64,000 nucleotides of DNA, taken from Streptomyces marinisediminis (GTDB lineage Bacteria; Actinomycetota; Actinomycetes; Streptomycetales; Streptomycetaceae). The stretch lies in NCBI RefSeq assembly GCF_026262575.1, contig NZ_JAPKFL010000004.1, forward strand, positions 186,001 to 250,000. The letters are read 5' to 3'. Position numbers and translations under genes: made by a program. A model generated the notes under the pieces. That model was given only the letters and a program-made list of their open reading frames with translations, made no database searches and had not been told where the DNA came from. Below, piece by piece: positions 28,090 to 36,198 of the stretch; positions within the stretch are counted from its first letter, which is position 1, and each line of letters opens with the position of its first letter.

Positions 28090-28785
28090 CTACCGCCGGG
28101 CGACGAAGACGTGGGCCGCGATCTCGGCGCGCAGCTCCGCCGCCTCGCCGCCGCTGCCGACGTGGACGCCGCCGCCCGCGCCGGCCGTGGCCGTCACCAC
28201 GGAGCCGGGCTGCACACCGGCGCGGCGCAGGGTGTACATGAGCTGCGCGTCCGTCTGGATCGGCTCGCCGATGCGCCGGACGACGACCGTGTTGCCGTCC
28301 GGGCCCGGCGCGAGGTCGGCCAGGCTCACCATCGCGTCCGCCAGGAACGGCTCCCCGTCCGCCGTCTCGCCCAGCTCCTCCAGGCCCGGGATCGGGTTCC
28401 CGTACGGCGACTCCGTGGGGTGGCGCAGCAGCTCCAGCACGCGCCGCTCCACCGCCTCGCTCATCACGTGCTCCCAGCGGCACGCCTCGGCGTGCACCTG
28501 CTCCCACTCCAGCCCGATCACGTCGACCAGCAGGCACTCCGCCAGGCGGTGCTTGCGCATGACCCGGGTGGCCAGCTTGCGGCCCTCGGCCGTGAGCTCC
28601 AGGTGGCGGTCGCCCGCGACCGTCAGCAGGCCGTCGCGCTCCATGCGGGCGACCGTCTGGCTCACGGTGGGGCCGCTTTGGTCCAGCCGCTCGGCGATGC
28701 GGGCCCGCATGGGGACGACGCCCTCTTCCTCCAGCTCCAGAATGGTGCGGAGATACATCTCGGTGGTGTCGATGAGTCCTGACAT
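28090..28785 (-). CDS. dmdR1: Iron-dependent repressor DmdR1 (DtxR family)
   Basis: A 231-residue DtxR/IdeR-type regulator. The winged helix-turn-helix is at about 1-75 (MRARIAERLDQSGPTVSQTVARMERDG). The dimerisation and metal domain has RHPTESPYGNPIPG and the ancillary residues CRWEHVMSE with Cys/Glu/His ligands. An SH3-like C-terminal domain ends the protein. In S. coelicolor DmdR1 represses siderophore genes when Fe2+ is sufficient. I recognise the N-terminal sequence closely. It is divergent from a SIS protein gene, as I recall in other streptomycetes. I saw no iron box near it, so autoregulation is not evident. Confidence 0.92.
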   Translation of the reverse strand: MSGLIDTTEMYLRTILELEEEGVVPMRARIAERLDQSGPTVSQTVARMERDGLLTVAGDRHLELTAEGRKLATRVMRKHRLAECLLVDVIGLEWEQVHAEACRWEHVMSEAVERRVLELLRHPTESPYGNPIPGLEELGETADGEPFLADAMVSLADLAPGPDGNTVVVRRIGEPIQTDAQLMYTLRRAGVQPGSVVTATAGAGGGVHVGSGGEAAELRAEIAAHVFVARR

Positions 28786-28905
28786 CGCTGTACGTGCCCC
28801 TCGTCCGGTGCGGTGGCCCTGGCCTCAATTCTGACGCATCGCGCCGACAACCGTTTCCGGCGGCACCCTGGTCCAGACCTGTGCGGTCCTCTACCGTGAT
28901 GCCCC

Positions 28906-29661
28906 ATGAGCGCGAGCGAGCTTGCCGGGCGGTACTTCGACAGCGCGATCGACCTGCTGAGCGAGGTCAGGGACAAGGAGGCGGAGTCCGTCGCGGCGGC
29001 GGGTGCGCTGCTGGCGGACACCGTGGCGGCCGACGGCCGGCTGTTCGCCTGCGGCGCGGGCCACTCCTCCCTCGTCGCCCAGGACGTGGTGTACCGGGCG
29101 GGCGGCCTGGCCGTGCTGAACCTGCTGCCGGTGCCCGGCGCCGTGGGCGTCGACGTCGTCCCGGCGACGCTGGGCAGCGCGCTGGAGTGCGTGAGCGGGC
29201 TCGCGGACGCGGTGCTGGAGACCTCCCCGGCGCGCTCCGGTGACGTGCTCGTGGTCGTCTCGCTGTCCGGCCGCAACCCGCTGCCGGTGGAGCTGGCGTC
29301 CGGGGCGCGCGAGCGCGGGCTGCGCGTCGTCGGCGTCACCTCGGTCGCCTACGCGCACGGCACCCGCTCGCGGCACTCCTCGGGCACCTTCCTCAAGGAC
29401 CACTGCGACGTCGTCCTCGACACCCGCGTCCCCGTCGGCGACGCGGTGCTCGAACACCCCGGCGTGCCCGCGCCCTTCGCGCCCGCCTCCACGGTGGTGG
29501 CCTGCGCGCTGCTCCAGGCCGCGGTGGCCGCGGCCACCGAGGAGCTGACCGCGCGCGGCCTCACCCCGCCGCTGCTGCGCTCGGGCAACGTGGACGGGGG
29601 GCACGCGTGGAACGAGCGGGTGATGGCCGACAACGCCGAGCGGATCTTCTACCGGCGCTGA
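28906..29661 (+). CDS. SIS-domain sugar-phosphate-binding protein
   Basis: A 251-residue SIS protein of the type found beside dmdR1. The sugar-isomerase domain shows LFACGAGHSSLVAQDVVYRAGG and VVVSLSGRNPLPVELA, the phosphate-binding loops. Family members bind phosphosugars and act as isomerases or sensors; the exact substrate is unknown. There is no ribosome site, and a -10-like TACCGT (28892-28897) ends 8 bp before the ATG, so the mRNA may be leaderless. Its 3' end overlaps the convergent PAS/GAF gene by 13 bp. Confidence 0.85.
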   Translation: MSASELAGRYFDSAIDLLSEVRDKEAESVAAAGALLADTVAADGRLFACGAGHSSLVAQDVVYRAGGLAVLNLLPVPGAVGVDVVPATLGSALECVSGLADAVLETSPARSGDVLVVVSLSGRNPLPVELASGARERGLRVVGVTSVAYAHGTRSRHSSGTFLKDHCDVVLDTRVPVGDAVLEHPGVPAPFAPASTVVACALLQAAVAAATEELTARGLTPPLLRSGNVDGGHAWNERVMADNAERIFYRR

Positions 29662-31067
29662 GCGGGCGGCCGGTGCGGACCGCCGCGGGCCCCCCGCTCG
29701 CCGCGCACCGCCTGGGCCAGATCCACGGAGGCGGCGATGCGCACCGCGATGTCCTGCCCGTAGGTGAGGTCCGCCCGGTCGAAGCCGCGCCGGGCCGGGC
29801 CGCGCAGGAACGTCACGACGCCCAGCGTCCGGCCCCGGCTGCGCAGCGCCGTGCACATGCCGTACGCCGTCCCCTCCGGCCACGAGCGGGCCTGGGCCCA
29901 CTCCGGCGAGGTGCTGCCGCCCGCGCCCGTGCGCACCGGCCCGCCGTGCTCGAACGCCTGGAGCGCCGGATGGTTGGCCATGTAGGGCACGGGGAGACCA
30001 CTGTCCGGGTGCGGGTGCCAGTGCTCGTGCGCCCCGCCGGGAGCGTGCGCGGCGCGGACGAGCCGGGCACCCGCGGCCAGGTCGAGCAGTGCGTGGTCGG
30101 CGTAGCCCGCGAGGGCGAAGTCCAGGTGGACGGCGGCGGCCTCCATCGGGTCCTCGCACTCGGCCGCCGCGCGCGCGGCCCGGTGGAGCTGGCTGTCCCG
30201 GAACCGGGTGCGCGCCGCCTGCTGCTCGGCGAGCTTGGCGTCGGTGACGTCGTGGAAGAGCCACGCCACGCCCAGCGGCACCGGCTCCTCGGCCAGCGGC
30301 GAGGACAGCCGCAGGAAGCCGCTGCGCCAGCACCGGCGCAGCGGCGGCTCCACCGGGCCGTCGCCGCCGGGCCGCAGCGTCACCCACAGGTCGGCCGGCG
30401 CGGGCGGCGTGCCCTCGCCCAGCACGTGCTGGAGCGCGCCCTCCAGCTCCTCCAGGCCGTTGCCGAGCACGTCGCCCAGCGGGCGCCCCAGCAGGCCGCT
30501 GCGCCGCACCCCGAAGGCGCGGGCGGCGTGCGTGTTGACCACGGCGGGCCGCAGGTCGGCGTCGATGAGGACGACGCCCCAGGAGGCGTCGTCGAACAGC
30601 GCCTCGCTCAGCGCGATCGACCGCTCCAGGTCGATCTGGGCGTGCGCCTCGCTGAACGCGCAGTAGACGCCCGCCGGTTCGCCGGCGGCGTTGCGCACCC
30701 GCGAGGACTGGGTGCGCACCAGCACCCGGCCGCCGCCCTTGGTGAGCAGCGCGAACTCGTGCACCTGGCGGCCGGGCGCCGTCATCGCCGCCATGAGCCG
30801 CTCCTCGACGTCCTGCGCGTCGGCGTTGCGCACCGCCCAGCCGGCCATGCCGCGCCGCCCGACCGCCTCCGCCGCGCTCCAGCCGAGCATGCGCTCGGCC
30901 TCCCGGTTCCAGTGGGTGACGACCCCGTCGGCGTCGAACGCGCACAGCGCGGCGTCCATACCGTCCAGCAGGGCGGCGAGCAGGCAGTCGCCACCCTGCT
31001 GGGCGGCAGGCCCCACCTCCGACTCGCCGGCCGCGGACTCGGAGTGGGTTTCAGGCTGAGCGGACAT
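29649..31067 (-). CDS. PAS-PAS-GAF sensor protein without an output domain
   Basis: A 472-residue cytosolic protein. PAS 1 (about 35-155, AALCAFDADGVVTHWNREAERMLGW), PAS 2 (about 165-300, GVVLIDADLRPAVVNTHAARAFG) and a GAF-like/ANTAR-adjacent domain (about 310-455, DHALLDLAAGARLVRAAHAP) are visible. Streptomyces relatives often end in a PP2C phosphatase or kinase domain; here the protein stops after the GAF domain. The ATG at 31067 has a GGGGGTG ribosome site. It could sense redox or small molecules and signal through a partner. The 3' end overlaps the SIS gene tail-to-tail. Confidence 0.8.
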   Translation of the reverse strand: MSAQPETHSESAAGESEVGPAAQQGGDCLLAALLDGMDAALCAFDADGVVTHWNREAERMLGWSAAEAVGRRGMAGWAVRNADAQDVEERLMAAMTAPGRQVHEFALLTKGGGRVLVRTQSSRVRNAAGEPAGVYCAFSEAHAQIDLERSIALSEALFDDASWGVVLIDADLRPAVVNTHAARAFGVRRSGLLGRPLGDVLGNGLEELEGALQHVLGEGTPPAPADLWVTLRPGGDGPVEPPLRRCWRSGFLRLSSPLAEEPVPLGVAWLFHDVTDAKLAEQQAARTRFRDSQLHRAARAAAECEDPMEAAAVHLDFALAGYADHALLDLAAGARLVRAAHAPGGAHEHWHPHPDSGLPVPYMANHPALQAFEHGGPVRTGAGGSTSPEWAQARSWPEGTAYGMCTALRSRGRTLGVVTFLRGPARRGFDRADLTYGQDIAVRIAASVDLAQAVRGERGARGGPHRPPAQRR

Positions 31068-31173
31068 CTGGCACCCCCGGGCCTTTCGTGCACGTTGCAC
31101 ACAGGATCATTCAACGCGAACGTGACCCAGCGCACAGCTTAATCCGAAAAATCGTTGCCCCCCTGAAATTCCC

Positions 31174-31204
31174 TTGCACGGGGGCCGGGGGCCCGCGTTA
31201 CCGT
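31174..31204 (+). promoter_or_regulatory. Candidate promoter of the structured RNA
   Basis: TTGCAC (31174-31179) and TACCGT (31199-31204) match -35 and -10 elements with a 19-bp spacer. Transcription would start near 31211, a few bases before an unusually perfect ribosome-binding sequence. Confidence 0.5.
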
Positions 31205-31210
31205 GCGGGC

Positions 31211-31406
31211 ACACGGGAAAGGAGGTGATCCGGTAGATGAGTGACCACCGGACGCGTGAGGTGACTGCGGCCTGAGGCCGTTCGTCGCTCAACCAGCACG
31301 GTCGGCCTCGCCGGCCTAGATCCACGCAGTCACCCGGCCCGCGGGCTGCCGGTTCGTCCGACCGGCCCCGTCGCGATCCCCGCGACGCGGAGCAGCCCGC
31401 GGGCCG
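31211..31406 (+). ncRNA. Candidate structured RNA of about 196 nt with embedded short ORF
   Basis: The predicted transcript starts with GAAAGGAGGTGATCC (31217-31231), which is complementary over 15 nt to the 3' end of 16S rRNA. A short ORF follows, with CCGGT/ACCGG pairing across its start. GTGACTGCG (31261-31269) pairs with CGCAGTCAC (31325-31333), and CGGCC/GGCCG forms an inner hairpin. A second module has a perfect 15-bp closing stem (31335-31349 with 31392-31406) that encloses CGGT/ACCG and GTCGCG/CGCGAC hairpins. No plus-strand gene follows for 1.6 kb, so this looks free-standing. I do not recognise a named family. Confidence 0.5.
31237..31275 (+). CDS. Possible 12-residue leader peptide
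   Basis: ATG at 31237 opens a 12-codon frame encoding MSDHRTREVTAA. It lies 5 bp after a perfect extended Shine-Dalgarno sequence, far stronger than any other in the window, and ends inside the first stem of the structured RNA. The residues show no run of one amino acid that would suggest an attenuator. Translation here may control folding of the RNA. Confidence 0.4.
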   Translation: MSDHRTREVTAA

Positions 31407-31876
31407 CTTCGCGTTCCCGTCCCCGCACGGCCGCCCGCGGCACGCGCCCACGAGGGCCACCTGACGGTGCAGGCGCCCTCCACCCGCACCGGCCTCCCCG
31501 GCGCCCGGCTCCGCCCGGCCGGGGCGCCGCGACCCACGCGGCGGGACCCCGGGCCCCGCACGGCCCCGGGCACCGGCGGACCCGCGACGGCCCTGCCCCC
31601 GCGCATCGGGCGGCCCGGGGCAGGCGGGCCCGCCTCGTCGACGCGCACCCGCCGCGCAGAACCCGGGCGCGCGGGCCGCACGGCGGACACCCCGCCCGGC
31701 GCGTGCGGCCGGGGCACGGCCGGGCCACGCGACGGACCGCGCCACCCCCACCGTCCCGCCGCTCCGCTGTGCTGGCGTGAGCGCCGCGGGCCGCGCCCGC
31801 CCGCGGCGGGCGCGGCCCGGGTCGCGCGCGGTTCGGGTGGCGGACGTCCGCCCCCGGCGGGCCGGTGCGGGCGGGG
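31407..31876. terminator. Gene-free stretch with a pdxH terminator
   Basis: Most of these 470 bases hold no gene that I can support. Near the right end GGGCCGCGCCCGCC (31788-31801) pairs perfectly with GGCGGGCGCGGCCC (31805-31818) around a 3-nt loop, a strong terminator for the minus-strand pdxH gene. Confidence 0.7.
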
Positions 31877-32725
31877 TCAGGGGGCGAGGCGCTCGATCGT
31901 CCAGGCGGTGTCGGTACGGCGGTAGCGGAGGCGGTCGTGGAGGCGGTTCTCCCGACCCTGCCAGAACTCCACCGTCTCGGGGGCGACCCGGTAGCCGCCC
32001 CACTCCGGAGGCGCCGGGACGTCCGCGCCCTCGGGGTAGCGCGCGGCCAGCGAGGCGTACAGCTCGTCCAGCTCCTCCCGGGAGGCGACCGCCGAGGACT
32101 GCCGGCTGGCCCACGCGCCGAGCTGCGAACCGTGCGGGCGGGTGCGGAAGTACGCCGTCGTCTCGGCCCGCCCCGTCCGCCGGGCCCGCCCGGAGACGAC
32201 CACCTGGCGGGCGATGCCGTGCCACGGGAAGAGCAGCGAGACCCAGGGGTTGCCCTCGATGTCGCGGCCCTTGCGGGAGCCGTAGTGCGTGAAGAAGACG
32301 AAGCCGGCCCGGTCGTAGGCCTTGAGCAGCACCGTGCGGGAACCGGGCCGCCCCTCGGGGCCGACCGTCGACAGGACCATGGCGTTGGGCTCGTGCAGCC
32401 CGGCCGCTTCCGCGTCGTGGAACCAGTGGGCGAACTGCTCGAACGGTTCGGGCGCGAGGTCGGCTTCCCGCAGGCCCTCGTGCCGGTAGTGGGCCCGCAT
32501 CGCCGCCGGGTCCAGGGCGCGCCGCGCCCGGCGAGCGGCGTGCTCGGCCGAGGACGCGGCGGCCTCCGCGAGCCGCGCCGCCTCGACGGCGTAGTCGGCG
32601 GGATGGGCGCGGTGGACCGGTGCGGCGTCGGAGGGGCCGGCTTCGGGCCCGGTGGAACCGGGCACGCCGCCGGGCGCGTCGTCGTGGGCGTCGTGGGCGT
32701 CAGAGGCGTCGGACACGCGCCTCAT
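31877..32725 (-). CDS. pdxH: Pyridoxamine 5'-phosphate oxidase
   Basis: A 282-residue FMN enzyme that makes pyridoxal 5'-phosphate. The core (about 70-282) has [47 protein letters not shown] and the C-terminal [16 protein letters not shown], the conserved PdxH signature. The first about 65 residues (DAHDAHDD, Ala-rich) exceed the normal about 220-residue length; a GTG at 32716 with GGATGAGG upstream is an alternative start. The PLP product would serve the kynureninase and aminotransferase in the cluster to the right, as it serves the whole cell. Confidence 0.92.
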   Translation of the reverse strand: MRRVSDASDAHDAHDDAPGGVPGSTGPEAGPSDAAPVHRAHPADYAVEAARLAEAAASSAEHAARRARRALDPAAMRAHYRHEGLREADLAPEPFEQFAHWFHDAEAAGLHEPNAMVLSTVGPEGRPGSRTVLLKAYDRAGFVFFTHYGSRKGRDIEGNPWVSLLFPWHGIARQVVVSGRARRTGRAETTAYFRTRPHGSQLGAWASRQSSAVASREELDELYASLAARYPEGADVPAPPEWGGYRVAPETVEFWQGRENRLHDRLRYRRTDTAWTIERLAP

Positions 32726-33036
32726 CCTGCATCATGGCGCTCCCGGCCCGTCCGGCTGGTGGGCGAGTCTGCCCGCTTCGCCCGGGCTTCACACCTGGCC
32801 GGACCCAATCGCCGCGTGTGCCATTCCTCACGCCCGAGCCCGGGGTAACGAACCGGCCGAAATCGCCGCCCGTCGAGGTGTGGGGCGCCCGGACCGGGGC
32901 TATCGTGTTCGATCGCGCCCGAGACTGGGAGGACCACCAGCTCAGACCGCGCCACCCAGGATTCCGGCGACGGACCGCCAGCCCGGACGGCACCCGGGCG
33001 GCGGAGCCGTTCCGACCCATCACGAGGAGCCGCCTG
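32726..33036. promoter_or_regulatory. Divergent region between pdxH and the citrate synthase gene
   Basis: TATCGT at 32901-32906 is a plausible -10 element for the citrate synthase transcript, giving a leader of about 125 nt; no matching -35 is clear. The GAGGAG ribosome site lies at 33024-33029. No gene is seen. Confidence 0.4.
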
Positions 33037-34143
33037 ATGTCCGATTTCGTCCCCGGCCTTGAGGGAGTCGTCGCGTTCGAGACGGAGATCGCCGAGCCCG
33101 ACAAGGAAGGCGGCGCCCTGCGCTACCGGGGCGTCGACATCGAGGACCTGGTGGGTCACGTCTCCTTCGCGAACGTGTGGGGCCTGCTGGTGGACGGCAG
33201 CTTCAACCCGGGCCTGCCGCCGGCCGAGCCCTTCCCCATCCCCGTCCACTCCGGGGACATCCGGGTGGACGTCCAGTCCGCGCTGGCCATGCTCGCCCCG
33301 GTGTGGGGCCTGAAACCGCTGCTTGACATCGACGCCGAGCAGGCCCGCGAGGACCTGGCGCGGGCCGCCGTCATGGCGCTGTCCTACGTCGCCCAGTCCG
33401 CACGCGGGCAGGGGCTGCCGATGGTGCCGCAGCGCGAGATCGACAAGGCGGACACCGTCGTCGAGCGGTTCATGCGGCGCTGGCGCGGCGAGCCGGACCC
33501 CAAGCACGTCGCCGCCGTCGACGCCTACTGGACGTCGGCCGCCGAGCACGGCATGAACGCCTCCACCTTCGCCGCCCGCGTCATCGCCTCCACGGGCGCG
33601 GACGTCGCCGCGGCGCTCTCCGGGGCGGTGGGCGCCATGTCGGGCCCGCTGCACGGCGGCGCGCCCTCGCGCGTGCTGCACATGATCGAGGAGATCGAGC
33701 GCACCGGGGACGCCACGGCGTACGTCAAGCGCCAGCTCGACCAGGGCGAGCGCCTGATGGGCTTCGGCCACCGCGTCTACCGGGCCGAGGACCCGCGCGC
33801 CCGGGTGCTGCGCCGCACCGCGAAGGAGCTGGGCGCACCGCGCTACGAGGTGGCCGCCGCGCTGGAGCAGGCCGCGCTGAAGGAGCTGCGGGCCCGCCGG
33901 CCCGACCGCGTGCTGGCCACGAACGTCGAGTTCTGGGCCGCCATCGTGCTGGACTTCGCGGAGGTCCCGGCGCACATGTTCACCTCGATGTTCACCTGCG
34001 CGCGGACGGCGGGCTGGTCGGCGCACATCCTGGAGCAGAAGCGCACCGGCCGCCTGGTGCGCCCCTCCGCGCGGTACACGGGCCCCGGGCAGCGCGGCCC
34101 GCACGAGATCGAGGGCTACGACGCCCTGGCGACGCGGGGCTGA
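33037..34143 (+). CDS. Citrate synthase (second, citrate synthase 2 type)
   Basis: A 368-residue citrate synthase, shorter than the main actinomycete enzyme (about 430) and of the citrate/2-methylcitrate synthase-like group. Catalytic residues are visible: His in GPLHGGAP, His in GFGHRVYR and Asp in VLDFAEVP. The N-terminus FVPGLEGVVAFETEIAEPDK is typical. The ATG has GAGGAG at 8-bp spacing. It condenses oxaloacetate with acetyl-CoA or a related acyl-CoA; which one cannot be told here. It is divergent from pdxH, an order I recall as conserved in Streptomyces. Confidence 0.92.
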   Translation: MSDFVPGLEGVVAFETEIAEPDKEGGALRYRGVDIEDLVGHVSFANVWGLLVDGSFNPGLPPAEPFPIPVHSGDIRVDVQSALAMLAPVWGLKPLLDIDAEQAREDLARAAVMALSYVAQSARGQGLPMVPQREIDKADTVVERFMRRWRGEPDPKHVAAVDAYWTSAAEHGMNASTFAARVIASTGADVAAALSGAVGAMSGPLHGGAPSRVLHMIEEIERTGDATAYVKRQLDQGERLMGFGHRVYRAEDPRARVLRRTAKELGAPRYEVAAALEQAALKELRARRPDRVLATNVEFWAAIVLDFAEVPAHMFTSMFTCARTAGWSAHILEQKRTGRLVRPSARYTGPGQRGPHEIEGYDALATRG

Positions 34144-34176
34144 GGACGGCCACCCACCCCTCCGCACGCACGCACC

Positions 34177-34248
34177 GGGGCCCCGCGCGTACCACCCCGC
34201 GCGGGGCCCCGTCGGCGTCCCGGCCCGTCGGCGTCCCGGCCCGTCGGC
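34177..34248 (+). terminator. Terminator hairpin and short tandem repeat after citrate synthase
   Basis: GGGGCCCCGCGCG (34177-34189) pairs perfectly with CGCGCGGGGCCCC (34198-34210). It is followed by about 2.5 copies of the 16-bp unit GTCGGCGTCCCGGCCC (34211-34248). Confidence 0.7.
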
Positions 34249-34370
34249 CCCGCGCCGCCGGGCCGGCCGCGGTGCACGCGAGCACCGCGCAGTGCCCCGG
34301 GCTCGCGCACCGGGGCGCGAACCCACGTCCGCGAGCGGCCGGGCGCGGCGGGCCGGGCGGCGGTGGCGGG

Positions 34371-35213
34371 TCAGGCCGGAGCGCCCTCGCCGGGGGCGTC
34401 GCGCCACGCGCCGCGGGCGGCCGCCGCGGCGGCGTACTCCTCGACCGTGCGGGCCGGGCGGCCGGTGACGCGGGAGACCGTGTCCCGGGGCTCGGTGCCG
34501 CCGAGGTCACGCAGCGCGGCGAAGGCGGCGAGCTCCTGCTCGACCGACTCCGCCGACCGGCCGAGCGCGCTCTGCGCGGCCCGGTAGTCCTCCGGGTCGC
34601 CGGAGAACCGCAGGGGCCGCCCGACGGCGTCGGCGATGCGCTCGCACACCTCGCCGAAGGACAGCGCCTGCGGGCCGGTCACCTCGTACGTCCGGCCGGT
34701 GTGCCCCGGCTCCGTCAGGACCCGGGCGGCGACGGCCCCGAGGTCTTCGAGGTCGACGAACGCCTGCCGGCACTCCCCGACGGGCACCGTCAGCTCCCCG
34801 GCCAGCACCGCCTCGCGGAAGGGGCCTTCGTCGAAGTTCTGGTCGAACCAGTCGGAGCGCAGGACCGTCCAGTCCGCGCCGGAGTCCTTGACCGACTCCT
34901 CGGCCCGCAGCAGCCGCTCGTCCCCTATCGCCTCGATGGCCCGGCTGGAGAGCAGGACGAGGCGCCGCACCGCGAGGTCCGCCGCCAGCCGGGCGAACCC
35001 CGGGGCCACGGGGACCCCCTCGGGGGCCATCACGAACACCCGGTCGACGCCGCGCAGCGCGGGTTCCCAGGTGGTCTCGTCCGCCCAGTCGAAACGGGTG
35101 GGGCCGTGCCGCGAGGCGGGTCTGACCGCTGCGTCCAGGTCCCGCAGGTGCGTGACGACACGTCGGCCGACGGAACCGGTGGCGCCCAGAACGAGGATCG
35201 GTGAGGGGTCCAT
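34371..35213 (-). CDS. NmrA-type NAD(P)-binding protein (atypical SDR)
   Basis: A 280-residue Rossmann protein. VLGATGSVGRRVVTHL at residues 7-22 binds NAD(P). VFVMAPEGVPVAPGFARLAADLAVRRLVLLSS and DWTVLRSDWFDQNF are typical of NmrA/QOR2-like proteins, which act as quinone reductases or redox sensors. The ATG has GGGAAG just upstream. It is the last ordinary gene before the cluster and faces away from it. It may be the left flank rather than a pathway gene; I see no feature tying it to PBD synthesis. Confidence 0.82.
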   Translation of the reverse strand: MDPSPILVLGATGSVGRRVVTHLRDLDAAVRPASRHGPTRFDWADETTWEPALRGVDRVFVMAPEGVPVAPGFARLAADLAVRRLVLLSSRAIEAIGDERLLRAEESVKDSGADWTVLRSDWFDQNFDEGPFREAVLAGELTVPVGECRQAFVDLEDLGAVAARVLTEPGHTGRTYEVTGPQALSFGEVCERIADAVGRPLRFSGDPEDYRAAQSALGRSAESVEQELAAFAALRDLGGTEPRDTVSRVTGRPARTVEEYAAAAAARGAWRDAPGEGAPA

Positions 35214-35350
35214 GTCTTCCCGAACGATGGGGGACGGAAGGGGGAAACGGCCCCGGCCGCGCCCGGTCACGGGCGGCCGCCGACCGTCACGGCACACGTT
35301 CCTCTGTACCTCGTCTCACAAACATCTGACCTGGTTCTGATTCTCCTCCG

Positions 35351-35384
35351 TTGACGCCCGGAAATTCCCCGAAGCAGAATTTCC
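35351..35384 (+). promoter_or_regulatory. Promoter with overlapping inverted repeat, head of the alkylproline operon
   Basis: TTGACG (35351-35356) and CAGAAT (35375-35380) form a good -35/-10 pair with an 18-bp spacer. GGAAATT (35360-35366) and AATTTCC (35378-35384), perfect inverted arms with an 11-bp spacer, flank the spacer and -10. This suggests a repressor or activator site. The leader to the first gene would be about 305 nt. Confidence 0.6.
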
Positions 35385-35400
35385 CTAACGTCGCCACCAT

Positions 35401-35417
35401 GCTGACCCGAGGTCAGC
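35401..35417. promoter_or_regulatory. Perfect inverted repeat just downstream of the promoter
   Basis: GCTGACC (35401-35407) and GGTCAGC (35411-35417) are perfect 7-bp arms with a 3-bp spacer, about 15-30 bp past the expected transcription start. The half-site CTGACC/GGTCAG recurs at 41208-41224 before the next operon of the cluster. Confidence 0.5.
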
Positions 35418-35694
35418 AAATTTCCTCCTCGCCCGTGTCCCGGTCCGGCGCGGGCGCTCTTCCGGCGCTTTCCGGGCGCACTCCGCACGCTTTCCGCAAG
35501 CTTTCCGCACACAGGCGACCCGCACGCGGCGCGGACGCACCGCTTCTTGACGGCCACCCGCCATGCGCCTCGGCCACGCGCCACCCGTCACCCGCGGCCG
35601 TCAGCGGCTGTCGCCGCAACCCGGTACGCCACCCGCTGTCCGACACCCGCTGTCCGACACCCGCTGTCCGACGAGAATCCGGAAGGAAGCAGAG
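35418..35694 (+). repeat. Long leader with 14-bp tandem repeat
   Basis: The untranslated leader contains three GCTTTCCG elements (about 35465-35510) and a 14-bp unit CCCGCTGTCCGACA repeated 2.9 times without error (35632-35672), ending 22 bp before the ATG. No open frame here has a ribosome site. Confidence 0.6.
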
Positions 35695-36198
35695 ATGCCC
35701 CTGACCGAGCAGACGACGGCACCCCGCGCCGCCCCGCCGGCGCTCGCGCCGCGCATCCACCACGTGGGGGTGCAGACGGCCGACCTCGACAACTGCCTGA
35801 CCTGGTACCAGGAGTTCTTCGGCGCGGAGAAGAGGTGGGAACTCGACCGCTTCTCCGACCTCACGCTGAGCCGGCTGCCGGGCATCGGGCGGCTGGTGGA
35901 GGTCGCGGTCGGCGACCTGCGCTTCCACCTGTTCGACCGCTCCGACCACGACCGCCGCGTGCCGCCCGAGGAGTCCCACCAGTTCCAGCACGTGTGCCTG
36001 CGCGTGGACGAGCCCGAGGAGCTGACGGCCGTGCGCGAGCGGTGGGTCGAGCTGTACGACTCCGGGCGCTTCGCCTTCGCGCGCCAGGACGGGCCCACCG
36101 AGGTCGTCGTCGACGAGGACGGGGTGCGCAGCCTCTACCTCTTCGACGTCAACGGGCTGGAGTACGAGTTCGCCCACGTCCCGGAAGGACACCGATGA
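35695..36198 (+). CDS. L-DOPA 2,3-dioxygenase, LmbB1/SibV type (VOC extradiol)
   Basis: A 167-residue VOC-fold protein. The expected iron ligands are His23 (RIHHVGV), His99 (FQHVCLRV) and Glu158 (GLEYEF). In lincomycin, hormaomycin and PBD pathways the homologous enzyme opens L-DOPA between C2 and C3, and the product cyclises toward the 4-alkyl-(dehydro)proline unit. The ATG has a GGAAGGAAG ribosome site. Its stop overlaps the ATG of the putative tyrosine hydroxylase (ATGA), so the two consecutive steps are translationally coupled. Function is inferred from fold, size and the neighbouring four pathway genes. Confidence 0.82.
   Translation: MPLTEQTTAPRAAPPALAPRIHHVGVQTADLDNCLTWYQEFFGAEKRWELDRFSDLTLSRLPGIGRLVEVAVGDLRFHLFDRSDHDRRVPPEESHQFQHVCLRVDEPEELTAVRERWVELYDSGRFAFARQDGPTEVVVDEDGVRSLYLFDVNGLEYEFAHVPEGHR

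Noticed and set aside
28786..28905. Iron box (DmdR operator) between dmdR1 and the SIS gene
   Set aside because: No sequence close to the 19-bp TTAGGTTAGGCT-type palindrome is present.
31217..31231. Remnant of a 16S rRNA gene on the minus strand
   Set aside because: Only the 15-nt tail sequence matches; the bases that would precede it do not resemble 16S rRNA. An extended Shine-Dalgarno sequence explains it better.
35387..35694. Riboswitch in the 300-nt leader of the alkylproline operon
   Set aside because: I could not identify a known aptamer core; only short repeats and an operator-like palindrome are visible.
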